Program-made: the position numbers and the translations under genes
DNA from: Symsagittifera roscoffensis
Lineage: Eukaryota > Xenacoelomorpha > Acoela > Convolutidae
Assembly (NCBI RefSeq): GCF_963678635.1
Contig: NC_087064.1
Location: forward strand, 57,420,338-57,484,337
Reading direction: 5' to 3'
DNA: 64,000 nt
In this document: positions 31,292 to 44,002 of the stretch, piece after piece
Layout of the letters: every line of letters begins with the position of its first letter
Numbering within the stretch: the first letter of the stretch is position 1
The notes under the pieces: generated by a model
What the model was told of the DNA's origin: nothing
What the model saw: only the letters and a program-made list of their open reading frames with translations
Database searches by the model: none

Positions 31292-34200
31292 ATCAAAACT
31301 GCAAGAGTTTTTTTCCTTATATCGATGTCACTCGACTTCATCTGTCATTTATGTTAACTGATTTTGCGTGAAAAATAAAATGCTTTAGGCCGAAAATACT
31401 CAATGAATGGTACAATTTAAAAAATGCTCAATTAATAACATTTTCACAAAAATTTGGCATTTTATTTTTTGATTTGAAAAAAAATTGAGTGATTAGTTTC
31501 AGACTTACCAAGATAATTTGAAAGTGAAAATAAATAATGTACTTCGGCAGAATGAAAGGCCGATAAATGATGGATTGAAAGTTGGTCTGTGTTTTATTCT
31601 TTAAGAATCAACTCTCCGGAGTAGACGCTATCTTTTGTTTTATTTTTCGAAAAACTATAACAAAAGAATGATCAATTAAACTTTAATGCGGAGCTGAGCT
31701 CTATTCTTTTCTACCTGTTTTCTAAATTGGCAAATAAAAGAACAGTTAAATGGCAAAATTTCCCTTTGGTAACAACATGGTATCAGGCTTGTGCGATAAA
31801 AGCTGAAGAAATGCTGAAGAAATTAAGTGTTTTTGTTCAAACCTCAGAATGGTAAATCAATGCGGAAACACCACTGGCGGTGTGTTACGTTTCTTTTATA
31901 CCGACTTTTTAAACTACAAAGGTCGTAAAAGATTGCGAACTAAAAGACTAAATCTACCTGACTATATGCTATACAGAATTATGCAGAGAGGAAAAGCAAA
32001 AATAAAAGATTATAGCAGTATTTCTACAAAGCTTTCATGGAGAAAATTTTCACAAATCACAAAATAATTTATTGGTTCATTGCTCATTCCCTATTCTATC
32101 CGCTTTTGAGGACTTCAAATTGATTACCCGCACTAAAAATAATTCAAATTTAAATCTAAGTCCAATATTGTTTCAGTATTCTATCCATGTAAAAAAAACA
32201 CGAAACCAAAAAGTGGGCCTAAATAAGATTGTTCTAAATTCCGAAATAGTTGTGCAGTCGAGCAACAGCAATGCCGAATTGTCAAAAAGAAAACTAACCC
32301 AAAATTGATGATGGAATGTTTAGATTTAAGCCCAAAAATTTCCCTTTTTTAATGAAGATAAATATTGGATGTCCCTGCCTACTGCTCTCAATATAGCTTA
32401 TAAATTATATAATATGGAGTTGTTTTTATTTAGTTCTTTAAGGTAAAGGAAAATTTGCACTAGTTTTTCAATTTTTTTTTGCTAAAAGGGAAAAAGATGA
32501 AAATAGCAGTATATCATCTCTGGAAATTAGAACTACAAGCTGGATAAAAATTAGGTCCTAAAAACTTAATTCCCACGGCAGAAACTTATAATTTGCTCAT
32601 TTATTGCGCAGAATATACCCTGTTATGCTGTTTACTTTTCCAACAGAGTTGTGTGGAATATGGTATAAAGACCTGCAACAGTACTTTTATTTCGTACCGT
32701 GAACCGTTTTTTCATCGCTCTTATAAATAAATAATACGCAAATTTTAACGCAAACCTATGCTATAATTTTTTAACAAAATTCAGTATCAAGTTCCGAAAA
32801 TACGACTTCGTGTTTCTGAAGGCGTTACATTTCTCTTTTTACATCTAGGAAAGTTCATCAGCTGCAAAAAAAACTTCAATTCTTATGAGAGGGCTTAGCT
32901 GAAAGGTAAACAAAGATGTTGTTCTCACTTCAATGCGCTGACAACACTCAATCACCTTTGAGAGGAATACTGAGCGGAGTATAAAGAGACCACTTTAGAT
33001 TTCTACTCAATCGCACTTGCCATGTCGGCGGTTTAGTAGATTAATAAAAAGAAAATACAATAATAACTAGATTAGATTATTACCAGGTGTGAAGAAAAAG
33101 TAATTTTGATTGACCTCAAACAGGATGTTCAAATTAAAACGGACATCAACCTTAACGGAAAGAAATGATGGATATGTTAATCTTTTTTAAGTTGAAAAAA
33201 CCGAGGACAAGTTAATGAAAAAAGGTAATTACGGAAAGTGCATGATCGGAATTTTGTGATCGTGGTGTCCATGTTTTGCTGTATCTTTATAAATTTTTCA
33301 TTTTCTTACTAGCCTTTTTCTGCGGTTCACTTCACCGAGCATGAATCCTAGTCTGACGTTCACTGAACGCTTGCAACATTTTCTAGATTTGTGATTCTAT
33401 TCTTTCGATTCTAAGTTTGTTTTGCTGATTGCCTCCAAAAAACCGTTGCGAGAATGAATTGTCGTAACCCTGTAACTGTTTTTGAATTGAAAAATTCCAA
33501 ATTCAGCTTCATTACTGCGCAATTATAGACTTAAGTTCGCAAATTTGAGAACACTGGTGAAAAAAATAGTAGTTAGGCAGCTCTGAACTGTAGTAGAGCT
33601 GAGAATGATTTGTGACTAAAAGAAAATTTTTTCCGCTGCTACCAGGCCGAAGCGAAGTGTTCGATTTATAATTCGATCGTCTCGACCAACTTTGAGTGTT
33701 TCTGCGTTTTTGACAAAATTTCGGTATTTTTCGAACCAGTTCAGAAATGTTTCGAATTTCACGTCAAAATTTGTTACATTTCGACTTCCGCGACTTTTTC
33801 GAACGAAATGTTCCGTCAATTGTAATCGTTTCAACCGGCATAGATATGCTTCGACTCTACGAACTTTCTCGGCAGAAAAAAAAGCCAAAAACTTATGCAA
33901 CCCAGCCCAGATATTTTTCAGCCGGCATGACGGGGTGTGTACTACTTACCTCAGTTTCTAGATGAAAAAATTGGGCCAAAGTTTCTTCAGAAATTTGCAA
34001 GACTCCACATTAATTATCATAATGTATCTTGTTTGCTTCAAATATGAGACTATTCTCATGGGTGAAGGACTGAATGAGCAAAAAACTCATGGGCCAATGA
34101 CCGAAAAAACAGCCGAAAGTCAATTTATGAAAGGATTCAATTGTCGTTCAACTAAAAAGAATTGAATGAAGCAATATGTCGCTTCTTTTAAAACGAAGCT

Positions 34201-36449
34201 CTTGAATTATAAGATTTGTTTCAATTCGCAGGCGGCCAGAAATTTGAAAACTTTGCCGTTTTTGATTTATTTTGCCGAATATTTCTGCCGTTTTCATATT
34301 CGGCCAAAATTATTATTAAGTCCCTGGAAATCTTCATTTTTTGGAATAATGAAATTGATTGATTGATTTTTCTTTTCGCCCATTCAATTCTTCGCCTATG
34401 AGGGATTCCATCCCGCAAAAACGCTACGCGTTAATAGAAAACTGGAAAAAGCGCGCGGTTTTTGTACCAAATTGGCAAGTTTTGCACCCTCACAAATCTC
34501 CGAAAACTGGATAGTTCATGGATTTACGAAATGAAAGTTCAAAGAAATTGTCACATCTAGTTGTGGTCTATCGCTTAAATTAGTAAAAACTGCGAGCCAA
34601 AATCTCAATTAATTTCAAACTTTTTTTGGAACGAAAAGAATTAGTGGATAAAAACTCCTAGATAGAATAACTACTTTTTTCTTCGCAGCTTTTGATCTTA
34701 ATTTTATTCTAACTTTGGCATCTTGTTTTCGCAGTACTTTTTATCAAAACGGCCGACAAAAATTGAATTTTATTTTCCAATTTTGGACTGTTCGACAAGG
34801 TGTTCAAAAAATCAGTCGTTTGTTTTTTTTAAAAAGGATAGCTGGTTACTGTGAAGAAGCACTGAATAATCCGACCAAATTGAAAAAAAGCTGTTTTTAT
34901 AGCAAACTTTCTAGAAAAACTAACTAATTGTAAAAAAATTTAAATTTTCAAAAGATTTTTTTGCTTCTAAATTTTTTTTGATGTTTTTGATGCTTAAAAC
35001 AGCGTTTAAAGCTCCAAAAATATTTTATTTTGAAAAAAAAAATAAATTTTCAAGACATAATATAAGCATAAATAATCTAATGTAAACCTGCTCATTCGCT
35101 CGAAATTAGACGAAAAATCAAAAACTTTAACCAATTTTCCTCAGTACTACTGAAAGATTATTATTCGATTAGAATTTGTGGCACCTGATTTTGCGTGGAA
35201 AACAAAAAAGAGCAAAAAACTAGAAAACACCGAAATACAAAATTCCTACGCATTTTCAATGGTCGGAACAACAAGATGCCGGAAACCTTCTTTTATGAAC
35301 TTTCACAGTTATATCAATTTCATTTTTCCTGTTGATTTGCAAAAAAAAACAAGTTTGTCGTCACAGTTAGAATAGACTTGTTTGTTTTAACATTCGGGTT
35401 GTTACAATCAAATTGCGATCTCACAGGGCCAAAATCAGACAGAATTTTTAGCCATTCAAAGAGTCAGGTAGCACTTGGACTGCCGTGTTAGCTGACAGTT
35501 TTTCCATTTGAGGAAGCGGTGTTGCTTTAGCCTGCCACTATTGTGTTAAGCGAGCCCAGTTAACTGACTCGAAGGACATTTTTCACAATTTAGAACATTA
35601 TTCGGATCTCCTTAATTATCCCCCCCCCCCCCCCTAAGGTAACTTGTAGCGAAATATTTCAGAAGTTAAGCACATAACTCGACAAATCGCAAAAAAAAAC
35701 AATTAGCAACAAAGAAAACAACTTGGAAAACGTGATAACTCGCTATAAACTTGCAAGATACTCCCTTGATTACCCTTAAACTAACACCCGTACTCCCCCA
35801 CTAAATATCTGTTAGTTTTATTCTTAAGTTAAAACAATTATTTGGAAAAATTATGTGTCTTTTTGTTCGTTTAATACCAAAAATGATTCAAAAAACTTCA
35901 TTGCATTCATTGTTAAATTCTCATTTTGCTTTCTAAATAAGTTTCTACTCATTCAAATAATGTTGAAACTCACCAAAAATTAGCGGAGAAAAGAAATCCC
36001 GATTTTTGAAGATGAAAAACTTAATAAAATTGGTATAATGAAAAAAGCTGCTAGAAAATAAGAGATGCGCAAGAAGACATTGCAAATCACCTCTATTCAC
36101 ACGTGATGATTTATTTGATCGTTTTCAAAAATTTGATCAATTATTTACTGTGTTGCCTCATGAATGAGAAGTTCAAATCGGAAATCTCTACAGCGTTTGT
36201 CAAATATTGCAACAACGGTTATCAGCAACTCTTAAAAAAACGATCAAAACAATGATCCATTTCTGCAGCTGGAAGCCCTTTCAATTAATTTTAATCTTTG
36301 CATCAGAAAATGTTTGACGCTTTTGATGTTTTACCGCTTTTGTTTCGCATTTAGATTTAAGGAAAAATTTATTTTCCAATTTTTATACGAGTTGTCTCTT
36401 TCTGCGAGTTGTCTTTTTCCTAAGATTTTGTAAGTTGTCTCTTATTCCG
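31292..36449. other. AT-rich non-coding DNA with minor features
   Basis: No recognised gene. A plus-strand frame at 31807-32067 (87 codons, basic, preceded by CCTCAG) is a possible but unsupported exon. Around 33640-33960 TTCGA words are dense on both strands. At 34430-34520 a diverged stretch resembles the interior of family B. A run of about 16 C lies at 35620-35636. Confidence 0.35.
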
Positions 36450-36875
36450 AGCATTACGAGGACAAACTGTGCACTGGATAGGCGCACGATTTTGTGTCTG
36501 TATGTTTCTGGATTCCATAGACAAACCTTTAAACATGTTCTAAAATGTAAGTGAATTCCACTGACAAAATTTCCGTGGATTCCGAGTACAAATACCTTTA
36601 ACGTAAATTTTGTCGGCATATTTGTTGTGCTGCGGAGTCCACAACAAGCGAAAATAGCTAGTTGTTCTAAATTCCGCAAATGTAAGTGGAATATTCAAAA
36701 ATTGGAAGCGGATTCCGCAAACTGTAAATGGATTCAGAATTTTGTTTATTACTGCACTTGCATCTGAACAATTAAAATCTAGAGATCCAAAAATTTTAAT
36801 GACAAATTTGATTTTGGCCTGTTGCAGAATCCGCTTACAATGCACAGAATGCACAGTTTGGCCTAGCAATTAGTT
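36450..36875 (-). repeat. GGATTCCGC-rich dispersed repeat, copy 1
   Basis: Built from several variants of ATTCCGCAAACTGTAA and GGATTC, ending in GCACAGTTTGGCCTAGCAAT. A related block with the same words and end lies at 46290-46640. Strand is nominal. Frames across it are not credible genes. Confidence 0.5.
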
Positions 36876-38030
36876 TTCTTTGTTTCGAGTTGTCGCGGTA
36901 CCGGTTAAGCTTGACTAAGTTTTGTGCCTAGTAACAATTTTTTGTACCTAGCTGCAAGCGAGGATAGTTAGAGATATTATTATTGTAGCAATTAAAAGAT
37001 GAACAATTGCAAGACCTATAATTAAAATACCAATTGAATTGTGAAACTGGGCTTTGGCCCACTACAGCAATACCTCCTATGTTTCTTATTGAACAAATTT
37101 GTAAATTATCATGACAGTGAAAACACAGTTGTCTTTTTGGCTAAAATGCCCTGCCTCTCTTAAGTCTTGCGAATAGTTTTTCCAACCTGGAAGGAGCGCA
37201 GAAAGTTATTACCAAATACTAAAGTGGAAAAAAAATAAAGACTATCCAAAAAATCTGTTATCTTTAAATCTTTTGAGTTTTTTTTCTAATAGTTGCGCTT
37301 GTTCCGTTCACCGCTCTTCAGGTGCAGTCTCAGCGAGTTTTGCATCAGATCGATTTGTTCTAATCGTCTGTTTTGAGGTTTTTTTCATCTTATGACGATT
37401 CCGTATTTCAATTTGTGTCGAAAATGCATAAAAAGTTAGTACCAGCAAATTTGCTAATATATTTGTAACACTTTGCAAAATTTCGTTGACATATCGTGGG
37501 ATGCCTCAGATCTCAAAGTATTAGAGAGATCGGATCTTGTAAAAAATCTCTCCCCCCCCCCCCCCCTATGGTATCTACTTAACAATCTCCCCTCTATGAA
37601 TAAAACAGTAAATTAGCACAGAGCTTTCTATTGCGAATTCTAAATAGAGAATTCTATTGCAAATTTGACTGTTTTAATCCACTTAATAATCTCCTCCTCC
37701 TCCCCTTTTTAAAAAGGGGGGGGGGTTTAGATTGCTAAGTAGATCCGAGAGATCCCTTGAAACTTATTCTTACGGTTAAGAAAAAACTCTCCTCAATTAG
37801 AAGTTTCGGTTTTAGCAGCACTCTCTTATGGAAATTCCGTTTCTCGTAATTTTTTGTCATAGAACCTGCAAATTTTTTTTTGTTTGATTGAAGTCTGATT
37901 GACCAAATTTGGGTGTATTTGGACCTCCACGAGGTATATTTGAAGAAGGCCCGACCGAACCTCAACATTATTCGTAGTTTGGAATCCACAAGCATTCGTA
38001 GTTTGATCGTCGTAGAAATAAGTGACAATG
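36876..38030. other. Non-coding DNA with poly-C / poly-G block
   Basis: A C-run of about 16 at 37549-37565 is followed by TCTACTTAACAATCTCCC. About 140 bp on, a G-run (37716-37726) is followed by the approximate complement of that sequence, making imperfect inverted ends. Otherwise AT-rich with nothing recognised. Confidence 0.4.
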
Positions 38031-39162
38031 ATCAAAAGCAGGGTTTGATTAGGCGGGAGGGGCGACCGCGGAAAGCTACGCGCCTCTCAGGGATTCGACC
38101 CCTTGCCAACCGAAGGGTCCCCCTTATGGTATTATTTTCTGACATCCATTTTCGGCGAACAACTCAAAATTGCTTCTTAAAGCGCCTTTGGCGTCTCCCA
38201 CATTGAAAATCCAAGGATAAAAGTCGATTGAATTTGAGTTTTATTTCCAGTGTCCATACAAGTGAAAAATAATCGGTTTTAATCAATTCAAAATGGATTA
38301 TATTGCAATTATTTGAAAATGCAATAAAACCATTGCAAATCACTACAAAGCAATTCAGAACGAAGCGAAACAAGAAAAGTGAAAAAAAATCCATTTTAAT
38401 GTGATTTTCTATTTATTATATAATGGGCTTCAAATGAAATATAATGCATTATATTTTTGCGGGAAAATGTATTTAAACTCATTTTCAATCCAATTTTGTT
38501 GCCTGAGCGTAACATGGGATTCGATTATATTGATAACCTTTTATACCACAAAAACTGTTCGCGCTTAAATTAATGACGTCATGATGGCGCGAAAGTGAAA
38601 AAGCTAAAACTAGATTTTCTTAGACAAAAGGCCTTGAAAACTACTGGTTTGTCCGATTAAGGTCAGTTTGCCATCAAAATGTTTATAGATTTTTGAGATT
38701 GTTGAAAACCGTATTGCTAAAATGCTAACCGAAAATGTTAAACTGATTGTTGTCATATATTACTTACTCTTCATATTATCTGTTAAGTTGCCGATAATTT
38801 ACAGATTTTGAAGCAGGTTTTTGTAGATCTTACAGGATACGAGAGTGCGGCACAAAAACTCAATCATTTTTTTTTCTAATGCTGGCAAATTTACTAATAT
38901 TGAAGGGAAGCACGCAAAAAAACGCGCTTTTTCAGTCGACAAATTTCCAAAAAGTGTCCAAAAACGACACTTAGGACTTTTTTCAAAAATTTGCTTGCGA
39001 CGCAGAAAGTTGTGTCAAAATAGGTTCTTTATAGTATTCTGGAACCGCTCGGAAAATCAATTTAGTCGACCTAAACATACGGTCGACAACACTTTGACAG
39101 TTATTTAAACATCTGAAACCCCTCCCCCCTCGAGAAAATGCTAGATCCGCCCTGATCAAAAG
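38031..39162 (-). mobile_element. Family A element with perfect 8-bp target duplication and internal extra sequence
   Basis: Identical ATCAAAAG octamers (38031-38038 and 39155-39162) flank CAGGGTTTGATTAGGCGGG on the left and CTAGATCCGCCCTG on the right. The left ~165 bp and right ~240 bp match the family A landmarks. Between them, about 38205-38880, lies ~680 bp not seen in the shorter copies: either a nested insertion or the remains of a longer parent element. An 8-bp duplication with CAGGG ends is typical of hAT transposons. Confidence 0.85.
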
Positions 39163-42100
39163 TAATTTTCAAATATTCGTGGCTTTTTTGACATAGTAAG
39201 TTCATACAAAATGATGTCTTGAATTGCTCACCGACTGTAGAACGATGACAAATGCTGATATTTAAGACAATTAGACAATTATATAGCAGCTCCACACAAA
39301 ACTGCAGATTACGAAAGAAAGTTATGTTTAATGGTGGTTTGGTTAAAATAATAGCTTTAAGTTTCGCTTGGTAGAATTTGTTCTTTAAACTAAATATTGA
39401 AATAGAAGTTGGAATGCCAGGCATTAAAGCATCAAAAGAAGCTCGTAGACTAACATGAAATAAGAATCTAATGAGAGCGATTTTAGATGGTATTTCAACC
39501 AAACTATTCTCATCACAAAAGCAATTTGCGGGTCATTTTTTAATTAAGTTTTTGTTAGAAATGAGTAAAAGCCATTGCAAGTTGTTTGAAATTTGTAAAA
39601 AAAAACCAAGTATGAAGAGAAAGTAAAGGAATTTGTTAAATTTTTTTGCTATGATTTTTCCGTTTCCGTACAGCTCCAATTTTTATAAATATTTTTTGAA
39701 ATAGTGCTTGCCAACGAGCCTTACTACCCCAGTTGTCACGGCTTTTTATACTTCAAACAATTTAATTTGAAAGTGAGAATGTTTCTTCCGATCGTTTCAG
39801 CCCAAATAAAATCCACTTTAACCGGTTCGGTTCACAGATCATTGTCCATACTTTGAAAACGTACTATCGGTTGAGTGTTTTAATTAACGTATGCCGAGGT
39901 TTCAAATTTTTTAGTCTTTTTCAAAAGCCAAGGAGGGTAACATTTCAAGTGCTAAAGCAAACTCGTGGTTTGCTTTGTACTCATTTTTCAATCCGAGTTC
40001 CGCATATAATTTTGTAATACATCACGACAGCTTGAACTCTAAGAGATTTTTTAAGGGATATAAACAAATAGGGTTAACTAACGTGGGGTTAAGGCTTTTT
40101 TAGTCTTTTATGATTATCATACTTGATTGTTGTATAAATTGTGTTAGTGTTAAGAAGGTATGATGGTGAGTTTCTAGAAAAAATCAAAAAAACTTTCCCA
40201 AATAACAGAAAAGAAAACATTAAGGAAAAATTTAGCTTTCCAATACCGGTTTTGAGCTATGCTTCTTGTTGTTGTTTCTGTAGTCATCAGGTTTTTGTTG
40301 TGTTTTGAGGTTCGTGGCAATGACAAAACCTCAATTTTTTTGAAAGCGTAACGAAAGTTTGCTGGAAAAGTTTTAAAGTAAAAAATATTAGATACTTTAG
40401 AAAAGCGCCAAAAGAAAACAAAAAACATACAATATTGCTCAGAAGAAGTCAGAGAAAAACATTTTACTTCACAAGAGTTTCACACCATTTGGTTCTCGTG
40501 TCTTGACGGAAAACTTTGCATTATGTTTATAAACCTATCTTGGCTTTACTTTGATCAACATGAAAAACTTAAGCTACGAAATGAATTATGTGTTAAACCG
40601 GTTTAATATGCTTAATTTTTGATAGTCTATGATTAGAATGCATGCCGATTAGCAAGCCCAAATATGCTAGCTGCTTTTCAAATCTTAATTTCTCCTTTGT
40701 TTTTTTTTGCAAATATTAGTCAGTGGTTCTACAGTGCCGAGTTTTTCGGTAGTAGTTACTGCATGTATGAAATTTGAAGTATTGAGTTTCAATAAAGGTA
40801 ACGACAACCTAAGCAAATATGTTATTTTCAAAACAGTCTTCTACTAATTTCTCTCTCATTTCACAAAAATTTAACTTGTTGAAGCCATTTTTTTTCCAAT
40901 GTGCAGCACAGTTTTGCCAAATTTTGACGATGGAGCTCATTTAGTTGCATTGCTATCTGTTCACACATTTTTTTGCGGTTTATCGAATTTTTACTGTACT
41001 TTGTGCTGGAATCAAGCTGTTTTTTAGCGATATAATTTCGCGATTTTTCAAACCAAACGTATCAATATAGAAACGCGTCATATCATTTGGTTCAAATTTA
41101 AAGCAGAAAACAGGGCAAAGCGTAGTTAAATTTAGTAGGTAAAAATAACTACAATTGAGCCTAGTTTGTCTTTAATTTATAACCAAATTGATTTAACGTT
41201 TTCAAAAGTGCTGCCTTGGTAGGAAAATTCGCCAAATGATTTCACCAAAAAGTCCACATTCATTGAGTTTGAATGAAAATTGCGTTTCATTTTGTTTCAT
41301 CCGGTTATTTTGAATCAATACTGTAGAATTTTGATCAGCGTAAAAAGCAAAGAAAATGGAATAAACCGCGAAAACATGCGTGAACAGAAATAAACCCAAA
41401 TTATTTAGTTACAGTACCAAAAATTATGCAAATTGGTGCTGGACTTTGCAAAAAGAATGTCTTCAACAAGCTAAGCGTTTGTGAAACGAGGAAGAGTCAT
41501 AAGAAAATGTGTTATCAAAACAGCTTGTAGTTAAAACAGTAAGACTCTAACAATCGAAACAAGACAAGTAATATCTGCTTAAGTTAAATTAGGGAGGAAA
41601 TATCTGCTTAAGTTAAATTAGGGAGGAAATAGTTTGATTGAAATTAGAAGGAACAGCTTTTCAAATTAGTTTTTAATGGTTTCTGTTTGCTTGCATAATG
41701 ATTTTTTGTATGTTATTTGTTGTTAGGAAACGCATAATCTCAACGACTAAAACCACGGCATTTAGAAACCTGAGTATAGTAGAAAGTTCTAAAAAATCAG
41801 ACAACAATTTTGCGCTCGTGTGCGCAACCCAATTGGTTATTTTTTAAAAAACGAAGTTGTAAACAGCATCCTTTACGATCAAAAAATAACACAAAACTCG
41901 CAATCAGTGAAGTGAACTTTTGACAATGACAAGTATTGAACAACAATTTAAAAATGACCTTCGCCCGAAAACAAAAATTTCGTACCGAAACAACACAAGA
42001 ACAAATTTTTTATTTATTTCTAGACAAGATCTCCTGAAGTTAGGGCCTGTAGTTCTGTTGTCAGTTTTTTAGAACTTCTATGTCCTGAAAAGAATCAATT

Positions 42101-42495
42101 ATCAGTTTCCTATAGTGTCTATGATCCAAACTTGAATTAACAACAGTAAGGTGCATTTAGTTATATGTGAGTTTATGAGATAGAGAATGTTTGGGTATTT
42201 TAGATTGGGTATATTGGTTTGATCAAAGTTATCAAAAGATAACTAAGCTTCCAATCATTAGAAGAAAAACGAAACTTGGAAACTTTTATAATTTTTTTTA
42301 AAAAATGTTTGGTTTTTGAGCAATGGTTGTTTTCGTTTTTGTGACCTTCAGCTTCATGTTGCGCCCTCCAGCTGGTAATGTCCAAAATGGACAGATTGTC
42401 GCCCTAATGTTTTGGAAAGTTGTTTTTTTCATTGCCACGCTATGAAAAATGCAAGCCTTCATAAAACAATCAAAACATTTCTCTAATGGAACAAA
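39163..42495. other. AT-rich non-coding DNA
   Basis: No supported gene. A 133-codon minus-strand frame (39502-39101) lacks an ATG start, runs into the family A end and is judged incidental. An exact 29-bp tandem duplication lies at 41571-41628. Confidence 0.4.
41571..41628 (+). repeat. Exact 29-bp tandem duplication
   Basis: Two adjoining identical copies beginning ATATCTGCTTAAG and ending TAGGGAGGAA. A very recent slippage or repair event, or an assembly artefact. Confidence 0.9.
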
Positions 42496-43005
42496 ACTGC
42501 TCGTATCGTACAGGGCGAAGCCCTGAATGTTCCGAACTCCTTTTGAGGTCTATGGAGCAGTAATATCATGAAAACATTAATTGTAATGAAAACAAAATAT
42601 ATATTTTTTAATTTGAGAGTTATGCGAAAATCATCCACTCACACGCCATATAAAGTACAAAATGATAAATTTTTCTCTTATTAACAAAAAAATTCTGGCA
42701 AATAAGCTTCCTTCAACCAAATTGAAACGATTGCTAAGACAGATTAAATTTCTGCTGACGCGTTAATAGCCCGAAAAATATTGCGCGCTAATTGTCCTCA
42801 ATCGGCCAAAATGGCGATCTTTAGACTCCATTTTCAAATCACAGGTGAAATATCTTTTCAAATTTAAGCTAAAAACAACATTTTTTCAATGCTATAAAAG
42901 GTGTTGATCAAAAATGGCTAGTTAAAAAGTTGAAGTTTGGCAAAAGAAAAAACTAATTCAGCGCACAAATATTCCGTTTTCTTCGCTACGAAAGTCGGAA
43001 CAATA
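42496..43005 (+). mobile_element. Family B repeat, copy 2
   Basis: ACTGCTCGTAT, the CAGGGCGAAGCCCTG hairpin and GTTCCGAAC-type sequence at the left; CTACGAAAGTCGGAACAAT at the right. The interior aligns with copy 1 throughout (TCACACGCCATATAAAGTAC, GACGCGTTAATAGC, ATCACAGGTGAAATATC). Confidence 0.75.
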
Positions 43006-43802
43006 ACTCAATGCCAAAAGGTTTAAAAAGAGCACTTAAGTAATTTTGTCCAAAAAACTTATGATTTGAAATAAAAAATTAAAATATTTAACTTTAGTGT
43101 GCATAAAAAAATCAGAAAACTCACTCTCCGTGCTGAAAAAAGACAAGTAAAGCCATCAATTATTATATCATTTAATTCTCAATTCTAGCACGAAAGGTGT
43201 GCTCATTTTTTATTAAGATTAGTAACCAAAACATATCATGCATGCGTGCCTATATAACGAAAAATATCAGGCATGCGGAGCAGGTTTTGCATGCATGCCT
43301 ATTGCCGTGAATGCCTATTAGTATGCACTATACTCATAATTGCTTTTTGATGTCTTTTTTCAGCCGTTTTTCTCAATTGGTATTCTTTTGGCAAAATCGG
43401 AGGATAAGTGGATAAGATTAAACGTATTTTAAAAACTTTTCTCATTTGAATTGTTTTTTCAAATTTTCAATAAAAGGGACGGTAACTTAAGCATATAGAC
43501 AAAGTGGCATAACAAAAAAATAGTTAAAAAATTTGACCAAATTTTTCAGCAAAAAAAACTATTCAACTTGTCAGGTCATCATAATTTTTTAAACTCTCAT
43601 GTTATTAGAGATAAAAAACTTTGAATAAAGAAAAAAAAACAATTCATTTAAAAAGCTTTACAAAATTTTCCAAAGTAATACAAAAACTTCTCACAAAAAA
43701 GATTCGCCGGAAAATTTTCATTTCTGCTGTTAAGACAATGATACCACAGCTTCAAATGACAGTTTCAAATTACGAGAGAAAGCTAAACTAAACCGTGGGT
43801 TG
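43006..43802. other. AT-rich non-coding DNA
   Basis: Contains a cluster of GCATGC words around 43225-43330, several in GCATGCCTAT context. Otherwise nothing recognised. Confidence 0.4.
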
Positions 43803-44002
43803 NNNNNNNNNNNNNNNNNNNNNNNNNNNNNNNNNNNNNNNNNNNNNNNNNNNNNNNNNNNNNNNNNNNNNNNNNNNNNNNNNNNNNNNNNNNNNNNNNN
43901 NNNNNNNNNNNNNNNNNNNNNNNNNNNNNNNNNNNNNNNNNNNNNNNNNNNNNNNNNNNNNNNNNNNNNNNNNNNNNNNNNNNNNNNNNNNNNNNNNNNN
44001 NN
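43803..44002. other. Assembly gap (200 N)
   Basis: A run of exactly 200 N, a round number typical of a scaffold gap of unknown or nominal size. Confidence 0.99.

Noticed and set aside
33616-33965. Overlapping ORFs on both strands
   Set aside because: A TTCGA-rich, near-symmetrical composition opens frames on both strands. No protein pattern in either.
35620-37565. Telomere-like sequence from C runs
   Set aside because: These are plain homopolymer runs without a repeated telomeric hexamer.
39101-39502. 133-codon minus-strand ORF
   Set aside because: No ATG start, it extends into the terminal repeat of a family A element, and has no recognisable motif.
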